Part shown: positions 1 through 7,345 of the stretch, in pieces
Position numbering within the stretch: position 1 is the first letter of the stretch
Layout: the number at the start of each line of letters is the position of its first letter
DNA from: Alphaproteobacteria bacterium
GTDB lineage: Bacteria > Pseudomonadota > Alphaproteobacteria > UBA8366 > Aestuariispiraceae
Direction of reading: 5' to 3'
Length of the DNA stretch: 25,530 bases
NCBI GenBank assembly: GCA_006844765.1
Contig: SPJV01000151.1
Coordinates: 1 to 25,530, forward strand
Translations under genes and position numbers: made by a program
The notes under the pieces: generated by a model
What the model was told of the DNA's origin: nothing
The model's database searches: none
The model's input: the letters and a program-made list of their open reading frames with translations, nothing else

Positions 1-551
1 GATCGTCGACGGCGCGGATTTTCCATGACCATGTGTTGGTCAAGGAACCGGGCACGACGATGCGGAGCCCCTGGCATCAGGATATCCCTTACTACTTCGT
101 TGAAGGACGGCAGACGGTTAGCATCTGGATCCCCTGTGATCCGGTAGATCGTTCGACCTGCCCGCAATTCATCGCCGGATCGCATCAATGGGAGAAATTG
201 GTCCTGCCGGTGAAATGGCTGGATGAAAGCGGCTTCTATGCGGATGACGGCGATTATTTGCCTGTCCCGGATCCAGAGGCCGAACCGGATAAATATGACG
301 TGCTCAGTTGGGATTTGGAGCCGGGGGATGCGATCCTGTTCGACTTCCGCACGGTGCATGGCGCGCCGGGTAATCTGTCCGACAACCGGCGCCGCGCGGT
401 GTCTTTGCGCTGGGTAGGCGATGATGTGCGTTACACGGATCGGCCCGGACGGACATCGCCGCCCTATCCGGGGCATGGCATGATGGCAGGGGAGCGCCTG
501 CGGGAGGATTGGTTCCCAGTTATCTGGCGCACCGAGGAAGCCGCTGAATGA
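1..551 (+). CDS. Phytanoyl-CoA dioxygenase (PhyH) family protein, 5' end cut by window
   Basis: Probable Fe(II)/2-oxoglutarate-dependent oxygenase of the PhyH family, which hydroxylates small lipophilic or other organic substrates. The reading frame is already open at base 3 and runs 182 residues to a TGA at 549-551, so the N-terminus lies outside the window. An HxD iron-binding pair is visible in WHQD (bases 72-83). The distal His is in TVHGAPGN (His codon 357-359), and an Arg-rich stretch RRRAVSLRW follows that could hold the 2-oxoglutarate-binding Arg. FIAGSHQW is also typical of the family. The stop overlaps the next start as ATGA, which suggests translational coupling to the DMSP-lyase-like gene and a shared pathway. 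The substrate cannot be read from the sequence. Confidence 0.85.
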   Translation, partial: SSTARIFHDHVLVKEPGTTMRSPWHQDIPYYFVEGRQTVSIWIPCDPVDRSTCPQFIAGSHQWEKLVLPVKWLDESGFYADDGDYLPVPDPEAEPDKYDVLSWDLEPGDAILFDFRTVHGAPGNLSDNRRRAVSLRWVGDDVRYTDRPGRTSPPYPGHGMMAGERLREDWFPVIWRTEEAAE

Positions 552-1186
552 GCGCCGGTTCGGGAACGCGCTTTGCGGAAGGCCTCCGGGCCTTTGATGC
601 CTTCTTGGATATCTATCGCACGACCTGTTTGGAGGAGGGCGGGCCGCTCGCCAGGAAGGTTGCGAAGAAGCTGGACCGGCGTCCGCCTGCCAGGCTGTCG
701 GTTCCAGCGCGAAAGCAGCCGGTGGCGGCCCATCTGCCGACCCTGAACAAGCTTGGTATTCCGGAAACCGCGCCTTTTCTTGGTGCCATAGCGGAACTGT
801 CGGCTCGCCTACCGTGGGAGCGGAGCACGAAGGCCGGGCGGCCGATGCCGGGCTTTGACCGCGGTCATTGTTACTGCACGCTGGTCGGGCCCAATTGCTG
901 GGTCCCGATGGATGACCTTTATGTCGGGCTTTATATTCAGGCACCGAATGTCTTCTATCCCGCCCATCAGCATGCGGCGGAGGAGCTTTACTTCACCCTG
1001 GCTGGTACCGGCGATTGGGCGAAGGGGCCGCGCGATCCAAAGCCAAAACATTTTGTCCCCATGCCGCCGGGGGTCTTTATCCGCCATAAACCCTGGCAAC
1101 CCCATGCGATGGAGACCCATGGCGAACCCTTGCTGGCAATCTGGGCCTGGGTTGGGGAGCTGGATGGCGGCTTCGGCTGGTCCTAA
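548..1186 (+). CDS. DMSP-lyase-like cupin protein (DddL/DddQ type)
   Basis: A 212-residue protein with a C-terminal single-domain cupin resembling the dimethylsulfoniopropionate lyases DddL and DddQ, which split DMSP into dimethyl sulfide and acrylate. The first cupin motif is FYPAHQHAAEELYFTLAGTG, with metal ligand candidates His140, His142 and Glu146 and the expected catalytic Tyr148. The second is in PPGVFIRHKPWQPHAMET, with His180 and His186 as candidates for the fourth ligand. The tail LLAIWAWVGEL also resembles DddL. The length fits DddQ (about 200) and DddL (about 230). Residues 1-100 form a helical lead-in and I see no signal peptide. The start ATG overlaps the stop of the PhyH-like gene by four bases. 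Assignment to the cupin-DLL superfamily is firm; lyase activity on DMSP itself is inferred, because relatives of unknown substrate exist. Confidence 0.75.
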   Translation: MSAGSGTRFAEGLRAFDAFLDIYRTTCLEEGGPLARKVAKKLDRRPPARLSVPARKQPVAAHLPTLNKLGIPETAPFLGAIAELSARLPWERSTKAGRPMPGFDRGHCYCTLVGPNCWVPMDDLYVGLYIQAPNVFYPAHQHAAEELYFTLAGTGDWAKGPRDPKPKHFVPMPPGVFIRHKPWQPHAMETHGEPLLAIWAWVGELDGGFGWS

Positions 1187-1281
1187 GACTTGGCAGAGGC
1201 TGCCTGCCGGCCTATGTCATCTCGGCATTCCCTGTGCCGGAGTGTTTTTGAAGTCTGAGTATGAAGAAAGGCAGGCGTCCC

Positions 1282-1704
1282 ATGGGCACCACCGTCGAAG
1301 AACTGATCGAGAATTTTGAGCTGTTTGATAGCTGGGAAGACCGCTATCGCTACATCATCGATCTGGGCAAGAAGCTGCCGGATATGCCGGAAGCGGATAA
1401 GACCGAAGACAATAAGGTCCGGGGCTGTATGTCTCAGGTTTGGCTGACATTCTCGGTCGATGACGACGGGGCCGAAGGGAAGCGGATGCACTATGTCGCC
1501 GATAGTGACGCTTTCATCGTGAAAGGCCTGATCGGTGTCTTGTTTGAAGTAATGAACGACAGGGCGCCCGCTGCGGTCCTAGAGATTGATCCGGCGGATC
1601 TTATGACGCGGATCGGGCTGGAAAATCACCTTTCCCCCAACCGACGCAATGGCTTCGTTGCGATGGTCGACAAAATGAAAGCGGCGGCGCAGGCCAATCT
1701 GTAG
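1282..1704 (+). CDS. sufE: Cysteine desulfuration protein SufE
   Basis: SufE takes the persulfide sulfur from the cysteine desulfurase SufS and hands it to the SufBCD scaffold in the cytoplasm. From the chosen ATG the protein has 140 residues, a usual SufE length. The family core is clear: NFELFDSWEDRYRYIIDLG near the N-terminus, then the sulfur-acceptor loop VRGCMSQVW with Cys49. I prefer ATG 1282 over the in-frame ATG at 1261 because an AGG-containing ribosome site (AAAGGCAGG, 1267-1275) lies six bases before it and homologues begin around this point. The gene stands alone, about 10 kb from the suf operon at 11769-17711 and on the opposite strand, so it probably has its own promoter in the 95-base gap behind the cupin gene. 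Confidence 0.93.
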   Translation: MGTTVEELIENFELFDSWEDRYRYIIDLGKKLPDMPEADKTEDNKVRGCMSQVWLTFSVDDDGAEGKRMHYVADSDAFIVKGLIGVLFEVMNDRAPAAVLEIDPADLMTRIGLENHLSPNRRNGFVAMVDKMKAAAQANL

Positions 1705-1733
1705 GCGCGTCGACTCTCGCGGGCCTATTTCTG
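1702..1733 (+). terminator. Possible intrinsic terminator between convergent sufE and LysE-family genes
   Basis: TAGGC (1702-1706) pairs with GCCTA (1723-1727), and inside it GCG (1707-1709) pairs with CGC (1718-1720), with a two-base GG bulge and an eight-base loop. TTTCT follows. The stem starts in the sufE stop codon. The T-run is short, so this is only a moderate terminator candidate. It overlaps the end of the convergent exporter gene. Confidence 0.4.
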
Positions 1734-2381
1734 TTGCAGCGCCAGATTGGCGGCGAGCCCGATCAGCACAGTCCCGGATATCCATTTGATCGCCACCCGG
1801 ACGCTATGGCGCTGCGCAACCCAACCGCCCAGGGTTCCGAAGGCAATGGCCTGGATGACGGTCCAGACCATGCCCCCAAGCGCGAAGAGGCTGCCGAATA
1901 AGAGCAATTGCACAGCGGCGGAACCGGCTTGTGGATCAACAAATTGCGGTAGGAATGCCAGGAAGAATGCCGGCATTTTCGGGTTCAGAAGATTGACGAA
2001 AAGCCCGTCCCGGACGATCTGCCAACTGCTCGCGGGGGGAAGAGGGGAGACAGACGCTTCCTCCGACCCGCTTCGTGCCATCAGGATGCGGATGCCCAGA
2101 TAGGCGAGATAGGCTGCTCCCGTCCATTGAATGACGGTCAGGACGATAGGCCATTGCACCACCAGCGCAGCCAGTCCCAGAACGGTTGCCGCCAGATGGA
2201 TTTGGACACCTAAGCAGATTCCCAATCCCGACAGCATGCCGTCGCGGATCGGGCGACCACCGGCGGCAGAGGCGGCAGCCGCACGGCTGGCCAAGTAGAG
2301 CGTATCCGGCCCTGGGGAGGCATAGATCGCCATGCAGGCCCCGGCGAAGAACCATAACGTTGTTGCGTCTGGCAATGGCAT
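1725..2381 (-). CDS. LysE/RhtB family amino-acid exporter
   Basis: An inner-membrane exporter of the LysE/RhtB superfamily (218 residues, usual about 205-220), whose members export amino acids such as lysine, homoserine, threonine or leucine. The family signature is near the N-terminus: ASPGPDTLYLASRAAAAS with a conserved PGPD, followed by a Gly-rich second helix (GMLSGLGICLGV). NLLNPKMPAFFLAFLPQFV in the middle is the second diagnostic motif. About six hydrophobic segments are visible. An in-frame ATG further upstream (2435) is unlikely. The ATG at 2381 has a strong GGAGG ribosome site about eight bases before it, and it gives a normal N-terminus. The substrate cannot be told. It is divergent from the ABM protein gene across a gap of 56 bases that must hold both promoters. 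Confidence 0.9.
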   Translation of the reverse strand: MPLPDATTLWFFAGACMAIYASPGPDTLYLASRAAAASAAGGRPIRDGMLSGLGICLGVQIHLAATVLGLAALVVQWPIVLTVIQWTGAAYLAYLGIRILMARSGSEEASVSPLPPASSWQIVRDGLFVNLLNPKMPAFFLAFLPQFVDPQAGSAAVQLLLFGSLFALGGMVWTVIQAIAFGTLGGWVAQRHSVRVAIKWISGTVLIGLAANLALQQK

Positions 2382-2437
2382 CGTGTTTCCTCCCTCATCC
2401 ACGCAGAAAATATCGCTTGGTGAAAGGAATGTCACTC

Positions 2438-2755
2438 ATGGCACTACCGGATCCCCCTTACTACGCCGTGATTTTTACAGCCCAGCAAAGCGATGACACG
2501 GACGGTTATGCTGAGACGGCGGCACGCATGGAAGAGCTGGCCGCGCAACAACCGGGATATCTTGGGTTCGAGGCAGCGCGCGGTGCGGATGGGCTTGGCA
2601 TCGCGGTCAGCTATTGGCGGACGGAGGATGATATCCGTGGCTGGAAGCGTCATATTGAGCATGCTGCCGCGCGGGATCAGGGCCGGAAGCGCTGGTATTC
2701 AAGCTACAAACTTCGGGTGGCGAAGGTAGAGCGCAGTTACGAATTCGGGGATTGA
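2438..2755 (+). CDS. Antibiotic biosynthesis monooxygenase (ABM) fold protein
   Basis: A small 105-residue protein with the dimeric alpha-beta ABM fold, known from quinol monooxygenases such as YgiN and from many stress proteins without known function. Typical are the first strand YYAVIFTAQ, the helix ARMEELAAQQPGYLGFEAAR, the strand GIAVSYWRTEDDIRGWKRH and the end RWYSSYKLRVAKVE. The ATG at 2438 was chosen because AAAGGA lies nine bases before it. An ATG at 2429 would touch that ribosome site, and the longer upstream extension is Arg-rich and antisense to the exporter gene. No catalytic residues can be assigned in this family from sequence. It ends 16 bases from the convergent hydroxylase gene. 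Confidence 0.85.
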   Translation: MALPDPPYYAVIFTAQQSDDTDGYAETAARMEELAAQQPGYLGFEAARGADGLGIAVSYWRTEDDIRGWKRHIEHAAARDQGRKRWYSSYKLRVAKVERSYEFGD

Positions 2756-2771
2756 TCCAGAGCTGGTGAGG

Positions 2772-3665
2772 CTAAACGGAGCCTTCAGAAAGATTCTGGT
2801 TTTGAACAGGCCGACGACGGAAGGGCTGTGCAATTTGGCCCAAAAAATTGTCCGGCATCGGTTCGTTGATCCCGATATTCGCGCTCGGCCGATTGGGCTT
2901 GTTGTAATACGTGCCCAGCAGCAGATCCATGAACATCAGGTTCTCACCATAATTCGTGTTCCCCTCCACCAGCTTCTTTGAGTGATGGAAGCGGTGCAGT
3001 GTTGGGGTATTCACGATATAGGCGATCCAGCCGAACTTCATGTCGACATTGCAATGGGTCAGCATGCCAATGAAGGCGGTGGTCGCACTGACCAGTTGGA
3101 ACACCTCAATGGGCGCGCCGAACAGGAACAGGATCGGTTGGCTCAAGGCAATGCTGGCGACTGTGTCGACGACATGGAAGCGCCCGGTATTGATGAAGGA
3201 AAGGCGCTTGGAACTGTGGTGGACTGCATGGAAGCGCCAGAGCAAAGGCCATTCATGCGCCAAACGGTGCGCGGCATAGAGGCCGATTTCAATCATGACC
3301 AGCCCCAGAACGACCTGGAAGGCTAGGGGCCAATGTGTCGGCCAAAGGTGGCCACCCACATCGCTTGCAAAAGCTTCCGCAATCCCGAAGGCAGCGCCGA
3401 CAGCAATCAAGACTTGGACCGCGCCTTTATTGAATGCGGTATGGCATAAATCGGCCATCAACTGACCGTCATTGCCGAGCCATGATTTTTCAAACGGCAT
3501 CAGGCGTTCCGTAAAGAACAGCGTCACTGCCAAGCTGAGATAGGCGATGTTGAAGACCAGGATCCCGTGTCCGATGTGCATCCCAAATACGGTCACAGCA
3601 AGACAGCCCGCAAGTAAGGCAGGCCATAAACCATAAGAAATTATCGTCTTCAGTGCGTTATTCAT
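2772..3665 (-). CDS. Sterol desaturase / fatty acid hydroxylase superfamily membrane protein
   Basis: An integral membrane non-heme di-iron enzyme of 297 residues. The His-box set of the superfamily is complete: HRLAH (His133, His137), HAVHH (His146, His149, His150) and HRFHH (His224, His227, His228), with an extra FHVVDT (His164) and LTHCN (His204). Hydrophobic helices lie at about residues 8-28, 33-53, 82-102, 113-132 and 170-200. Such enzymes hydroxylate or desaturate sterols, fatty acids, carotenoids or alkyl glycerol ethers with O2. The gene follows hpnN on the same strand after about 155 bases, so a role on a hopanoid or other membrane lipid is plausible but inferred. The start ATG has only a weak ribosome site and is preceded by a small hairpin (3680-3694). 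Confidence 0.9.
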   Translation of the reverse strand: MNNALKTIISYGLWPALLAGCLAVTVFGMHIGHGILVFNIAYLSLAVTLFFTERLMPFEKSWLGNDGQLMADLCHTAFNKGAVQVLIAVGAAFGIAEAFASDVGGHLWPTHWPLAFQVVLGLVMIEIGLYAAHRLAHEWPLLWRFHAVHHSSKRLSFINTGRFHVVDTVASIALSQPILFLFGAPIEVFQLVSATTAFIGMLTHCNVDMKFGWIAYIVNTPTLHRFHHSKKLVEGNTNYGENLMFMDLLLGTYYNKPNRPSANIGINEPMPDNFLGQIAQPFRRRPVQNQNLSEGSV

Positions 3666-3762
3666 GACAATCAGTCTTTGTGCCCCTCGGGCACTAATAG
3701 GCTTAGCCCGTTGCTGAAAAAAGAGAATGAATCAGCAATGCCATACGCCCTCAATACGCGTC

Positions 3763-3791
3763 GTATGTGTTACATCGGTGTGTCACGTCAA
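3763..3791 (-). promoter_or_regulatory. Candidate sigma-70-type promoter for the hydroxylase gene
   Basis: On the minus strand TTGACG (3791-3786) is followed after 17 bases by ACATAC (3768-3763), about 100 bases before the ATG at 3665. The -35 is good and the -10 is poor. The same region holds an inverted repeat CATACG...CGTATG (3742-3747 with 3762-3767) and, downstream, TTGCTGA...TCAGCAA (3711-3738). Either could bind a regulator. Assigned by eye only. Confidence 0.3.
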
Positions 3792-3820
3792 GCGGGGGCG
3801 TGGCAAAATTACGCAATTTT

Positions 3821-6412
3821 TTACTTATGGTGACTTAATTGTGACAAAATCAAGGGCAGTATTGCAATCATCGATATTAGAATAGACGCGATACCAACAG
3901 TTAGCATAATCCCCATGCTGGAGATCGCGCCATTCCCGGCTAGGATCAAGGTCCCGAAGGACGCGAATGTTGTCAGGCCGCTCATCACAATAGCCCGTGT
4001 GGTTGATCCTTTGAGGACTGATGCAACGTCACCTGCCTCTCGCCACCGCATGACGAAATGAATGCCATTGTCGACGCCGAGCCCCAGGATCAAAGGCAAG
4101 ACAACGACACTCGCCATGTTAAGCGGCGTGCCGGAAAGGACGCTGAAAGCCAGGGTTGCCGCTCCGGCCAAGCCAAGTGGAGTTAAGACCAGAAACACAT
4201 CCCGCACCCGGCGGAAGACGGCAAACAAGACGATGGAGATTGCGACCAGCGCCAATGTGATGGCGCTCAGAAAGGCCCTGACAACGATCTTTCCTGTTTC
4301 GTATTCGAGCTTTGGTCGCCCCGTCGCATTGGGATGTCGTTCGGAAACGGCTTCGACGAATATCTGAAGGCTTTTATAGTCTGTTAAATCTGCGGTGGGC
4401 AGAACCTTCAGACGAGATCTGCCGGAGGGTGCAATATAGCGTCCTTTTTCATCTTCCGGGAGTGTGCTCAGGGTAATCTCCTGGGCTTCGATGATCCTGG
4501 CCATCATTTGGACGAGCGGTGGGATTCCGGTGGTCAGACGGCGATCCAGTTCGATGGCCTGAGCCTCACCATCCAATGAGCTTAAGGACACGGCCAATCG
4601 TTTTCCTACGTCTCCGAGACTGTCGGGTTTCTGTGCAGCCAGTTCGGAAAGGGTGATCAGTCGGTTAAGCGCGTTAAGCGCCTCTCCGCCGCCAAATTCC
4701 GGTTTCGCCTTTGCATCCCGGATGGCGGGCCAGAGCTGTATGGCAAGTTCGTCGATTAGCTTTAGTTTTGCCCTTTGATCGTCGGGCACGAGGTCTGAGG
4801 GTCCGTGAACCTTATCGACCATCGGGAGCGCTTCTAACGCTGTTCGAGCAGCGGCGGCTGATGCGGTATCGGGGAACGCGATTGAGAGGCTATAGGCTGT
4901 CGCCACACCATCCTTCTGAAGGTCCTTGAAGGCGGAGATCGCATCGGAGCGCGGGTCTTTCAGCGCGAGAGTATTGAAGTTAAATGCTGTTTGGCTCGCC
5001 ACCACTGCCAAGCCAATGCCTGCGAGCGCGACACCAACTGTAACCCGTCGCGTATTACTCTTGCTATCGGACAATCGGGCTATACCAGCGCTGCCGGGAA
5101 GGGGGCGTGCGCCTTGCGAGCCTGTCCGCGCCAAAACCAGCAATGCTGGAAGGACGGTGATACTCGCGATATATGCCAGGATCATCCCGCCGGCGGAGAT
5201 TACGCCCAGCTCGGCAAGGCCCCGATAATCGGTTGGCAGGAAGGCGAGAAATCCGATGGCGGACGTGATCGCGCAGAGGCCCAGCGCCGGGCCACCCAAG
5301 GCTGTGGCGACAGTGGCGGATTGTTCCGGTGGGGTTCCGGGTGCCGTTTCCAGGTAACGCAGAGCGCCGTGGATCGCGAAGTCGACTCCCAATCCGATGA
5401 AGAGCACCGCGAAGACCAAGGAGAGGATATTCAATTGCCCGACCGCAATCGTCGCAAATCCCATAGTCCAGGCGAGCCCGATTCCAACTGTGGCGAGAAC
5501 AGCAGTTATGACCTTGAAAGACCGGAAGCCGGACCAGAGGATGATAGCCAGCATGGCAAAGGAGATGATCCCGGCGAGCTGAACGTCCGAGATCGCCGCA
5601 TTGGTTTCTTCCGCTGAAAGGGGGCCGCGCCCCGTTAATCTGACGAGAAACCCATTCTCTTCAGTCAATCCTAGCGCCAAGGCTTCTTTGCGGATCAGGC
5701 TGCCGGTATCCACACCGACAGTTTCTTCCGGTCCATCCAACCGTCCTTGGGCGAGGATCAGTCGGCGAGACGGCGCCAGCTCGCCACCAGCCATAAGACC
5801 TGCCCACGACACCGCATTCGGTCGCCCCGCAACCAGATCATCGGCGGCATCTGCCAGGAAAGTCAGCAGTATTGCCAAATCAGGGGCGGAACCGGCTTCC
5901 AAGGCGGTGTCGGTCAGCCCGGCCTCTATCAGATCCGCAAGACCATGAAGGTCGGGCTGCGCCGATAGTCTGGCCAGGACAGGCCTTGCGCGTGTTGCCT
6001 CCGAGACGACTTTGCGCAGTGTGGGAAGGTCGAGATAGAGCAATCCATGGGTCGACAGAAAACCATCATAGCCTGGTGCCCGGATCGCATTGAACAACGC
6101 CCCATACTCTGAGCGCAGCTTTTCGGTTAGCGCCTGTTGGGCCCAGGCGGCCTGATCCGCGCCGGGGGCATCAATGACGACAATGTTGGTGCGCCGATCG
6201 TAAGGAAAGCTTCGTTTATAGGCGGCATAGTCTTGCAGAAAGCCCGTATCCTCCGGCAGCAAGGCGGCGACATCGGGCTCGATTGCAAGTCTTTGGGACG
6301 CAAGCCACAGCGAAGCACATGCCAGCAGGAACGCTGCAGCGAGTACCGGAAGTGGGTTCCGGGCGACGATGCCAGCTAGGCTGTTGAATATCTTATTTGA
6401 TTGTTCAGTCAT
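3821..6412 (-). CDS. hpnN: Hopanoid-type RND/MMPL transporter HpnN
   Basis: An inner-membrane RND exporter of the MMPL/HpnN family, 863 residues. In Rhodopseudomonas HpnN moves hopanoids from the inner to the outer membrane. One anchor helix lies at about residues 18-40. The first periplasmic domain follows, with the family's NTERM pattern (LAIEPDVAALLPED, then GLLYLDLPTLRKVV). Next come helices at about 275-425 with GLGVDFAIHGALRYLE, a further helix at 455-475, a second periplasmic domain and a second helix bundle at about 710-860 with GLGVDNGIHFVMRWRE. The duplicated GLGVD-x3-H motifs are the usual proton-relay region. The start is ATG 6412. It is divergent from hpnM across about 260 bases and lies upstream of the hydroxylase gene. 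No hopanoid synthesis genes are in the window, so the cargo is inferred. Confidence 0.87.
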   Translation of the reverse strand: MTEQSNKIFNSLAGIVARNPLPVLAAAFLLACASLWLASQRLAIEPDVAALLPEDTGFLQDYAAYKRSFPYDRRTNIVVIDAPGADQAAWAQQALTEKLRSEYGALFNAIRAPGYDGFLSTHGLLYLDLPTLRKVVSEATRARPVLARLSAQPDLHGLADLIEAGLTDTALEAGSAPDLAILLTFLADAADDLVAGRPNAVSWAGLMAGGELAPSRRLILAQGRLDGPEETVGVDTGSLIRKEALALGLTEENGFLVRLTGRGPLSAEETNAAISDVQLAGIISFAMLAIILWSGFRSFKVITAVLATVGIGLAWTMGFATIAVGQLNILSLVFAVLFIGLGVDFAIHGALRYLETAPGTPPEQSATVATALGGPALGLCAITSAIGFLAFLPTDYRGLAELGVISAGGMILAYIASITVLPALLVLARTGSQGARPLPGSAGIARLSDSKSNTRRVTVGVALAGIGLAVVASQTAFNFNTLALKDPRSDAISAFKDLQKDGVATAYSLSIAFPDTASAAAARTALEALPMVDKVHGPSDLVPDDQRAKLKLIDELAIQLWPAIRDAKAKPEFGGGEALNALNRLITLSELAAQKPDSLGDVGKRLAVSLSSLDGEAQAIELDRRLTTGIPPLVQMMARIIEAQEITLSTLPEDEKGRYIAPSGRSRLKVLPTADLTDYKSLQIFVEAVSERHPNATGRPKLEYETGKIVVRAFLSAITLALVAISIVLFAVFRRVRDVFLVLTPLGLAGAATLAFSVLSGTPLNMASVVVLPLILGLGVDNGIHFVMRWREAGDVASVLKGSTTRAIVMSGLTTFASFGTLILAGNGAISSMGIMLTVGIASILISMIAILPLILSQLSHHK

Positions 6413-6520
6413 AGGTCGGATAAGTAATGTTTCTCATAGAATACAGGCAACATAGCTTCTACTTACTCCCCCTCCTGCGCCGGGAAAAGCAGCGAAACTT
6501 TGGTGAGAGAAAGGGAGGAT

Positions 6521-6535
6521 AGGACAAAATGTCCT
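6521..6535. promoter_or_regulatory. 15-base palindrome between hpnN and hpnM, possible operator
   Basis: AGGACA-AAA-TGTCCT is a perfect dyad (arms 6521-6526 and 6530-6535) in the roughly 260-base gap between the divergent hpnN and hpnM genes. A shared site that co-regulates both is plausible. It could also form a small RNA hairpin. I see no convincing -35/-10 pair with it. The rest of the gap shows no gene. Confidence 0.35.
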
Positions 6536-6675
6536 GAAAAGACGCTGGATTTCAGCGATCACAGGGCTTATGCCATCGCCGGTTCTGGTTGTTGGTGGGC
6601 AACCGGCCTCGATTTGAGGCGAATTGAATGAAGCGTTAGACGCCGGTTTGAGCGCCGCTTTGGATGGAGCATCGG

Positions 6676-7338
6676 ATGATGGTTGCACTGTCAGTATTGC
6701 GCACTGTCTTAAGGACTGGCGGCAAAACGGGGGCCTTTCTGGTCACGCTGGTTTTCTTGACGGGTGCTGCCGGTGGCGTGACATCCGCGAATGACACAGA
6801 AGAGGCGATGGCGATTGTCGAGCAGACAGGGGCCGCGCTGGATTCCGTTGTCAGTAAGGCTGCGGAAACGACCAAAGCAGAACGTCTGAATGCACTTACC
6901 GAGATTCTCGATGCGAATTTCGATATGGCCCGTGTCGGCGCCAATATCATTGGCCCGGAAAATTACGATAAATGGGATGCGGCGCAGCGGGATGCCTATG
7001 TGATGGGCTTTATCCGTTACATGATCGCGACGAATGATAAGTTTATCAAACTCTACCGCGGGAGTGATTTTGCTGTCGTCGGCGCTGATCCCATGCCGCG
7101 TGGCCTGTATAGTGTACGGACGGAATATCGGATCGAAGGGGAGCCCGACCCTGTGAAAATTGGCTTTGTCGTTGGACAGAAATCGGGTGAGTGGTTAATC
7201 CTGGATGTGCAGGAGCAATCGGCCATCAGTCTTCTGGAAGTCAAACGGGCAGAGCTTAACTCGGTCCTGCAACGCAAGGGCTTCGACGGTCTGGTCACGC
7301 TGATGAACAAAATCGCTGACAAGATGGTCGCGGAATAG
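6676..7338 (+). CDS. hpnM: MlaC/Ttg2D-family periplasmic lipid-binding protein HpnM
   Basis: A periplasmic lipid carrier of the MlaC/Ttg2D (toluene tolerance) family, 220 residues. HpnM is the hopanoid-locus member and partners HpnN. A signal peptide is visible: basic start, hydrophobic GAFLVTLVFLTGAAGGV, likely cleavage near VTSA. The mature part has the family's features: LNALTEILDANFDMARVG, YDKWDAAQRDAYVMGFIRYM, then beta-strand-rich YSVRTEYRIEG, KIGFVVGQKSGEWLILDVQ and the C-terminal helix FDGLVTLMNKIADKM. I chose ATG 6676 because GGAG (6666-6669) lies six bases before it; ATG 6664 lacks a ribosome site and adds only four residues. It is divergent from hpnN and seven bases before the next gene, so probably cotranscribed with it. 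Confidence 0.83.
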   Translation: MMVALSVLRTVLRTGGKTGAFLVTLVFLTGAAGGVTSANDTEEAMAIVEQTGAALDSVVSKAAETTKAERLNALTEILDANFDMARVGANIIGPENYDKWDAAQRDAYVMGFIRYMIATNDKFIKLYRGSDFAVVGADPMPRGLYSVRTEYRIEGEPDPVKIGFVVGQKSGEWLILDVQEQSAISLLEVKRAELNSVLQRKGFDGLVTLMNKIADKMVAE

Positions 7339-7345
7339 GCGGTCC

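Noticed and set aside
3711..3738. Terminator for hpnN formed by the TTGCTGA repeat
   Set aside because: On the minus strand the T-run is in the loop and not after the stem, and the site is about 80 bases beyond the stop, so it does not fit an intrinsic terminator.
4991..5617. 208-codon plus-strand open frame
   Set aside because: Antisense to hpnN, of low-complexity charged composition (Gln, Glu, Asp, Arg) and without family features.
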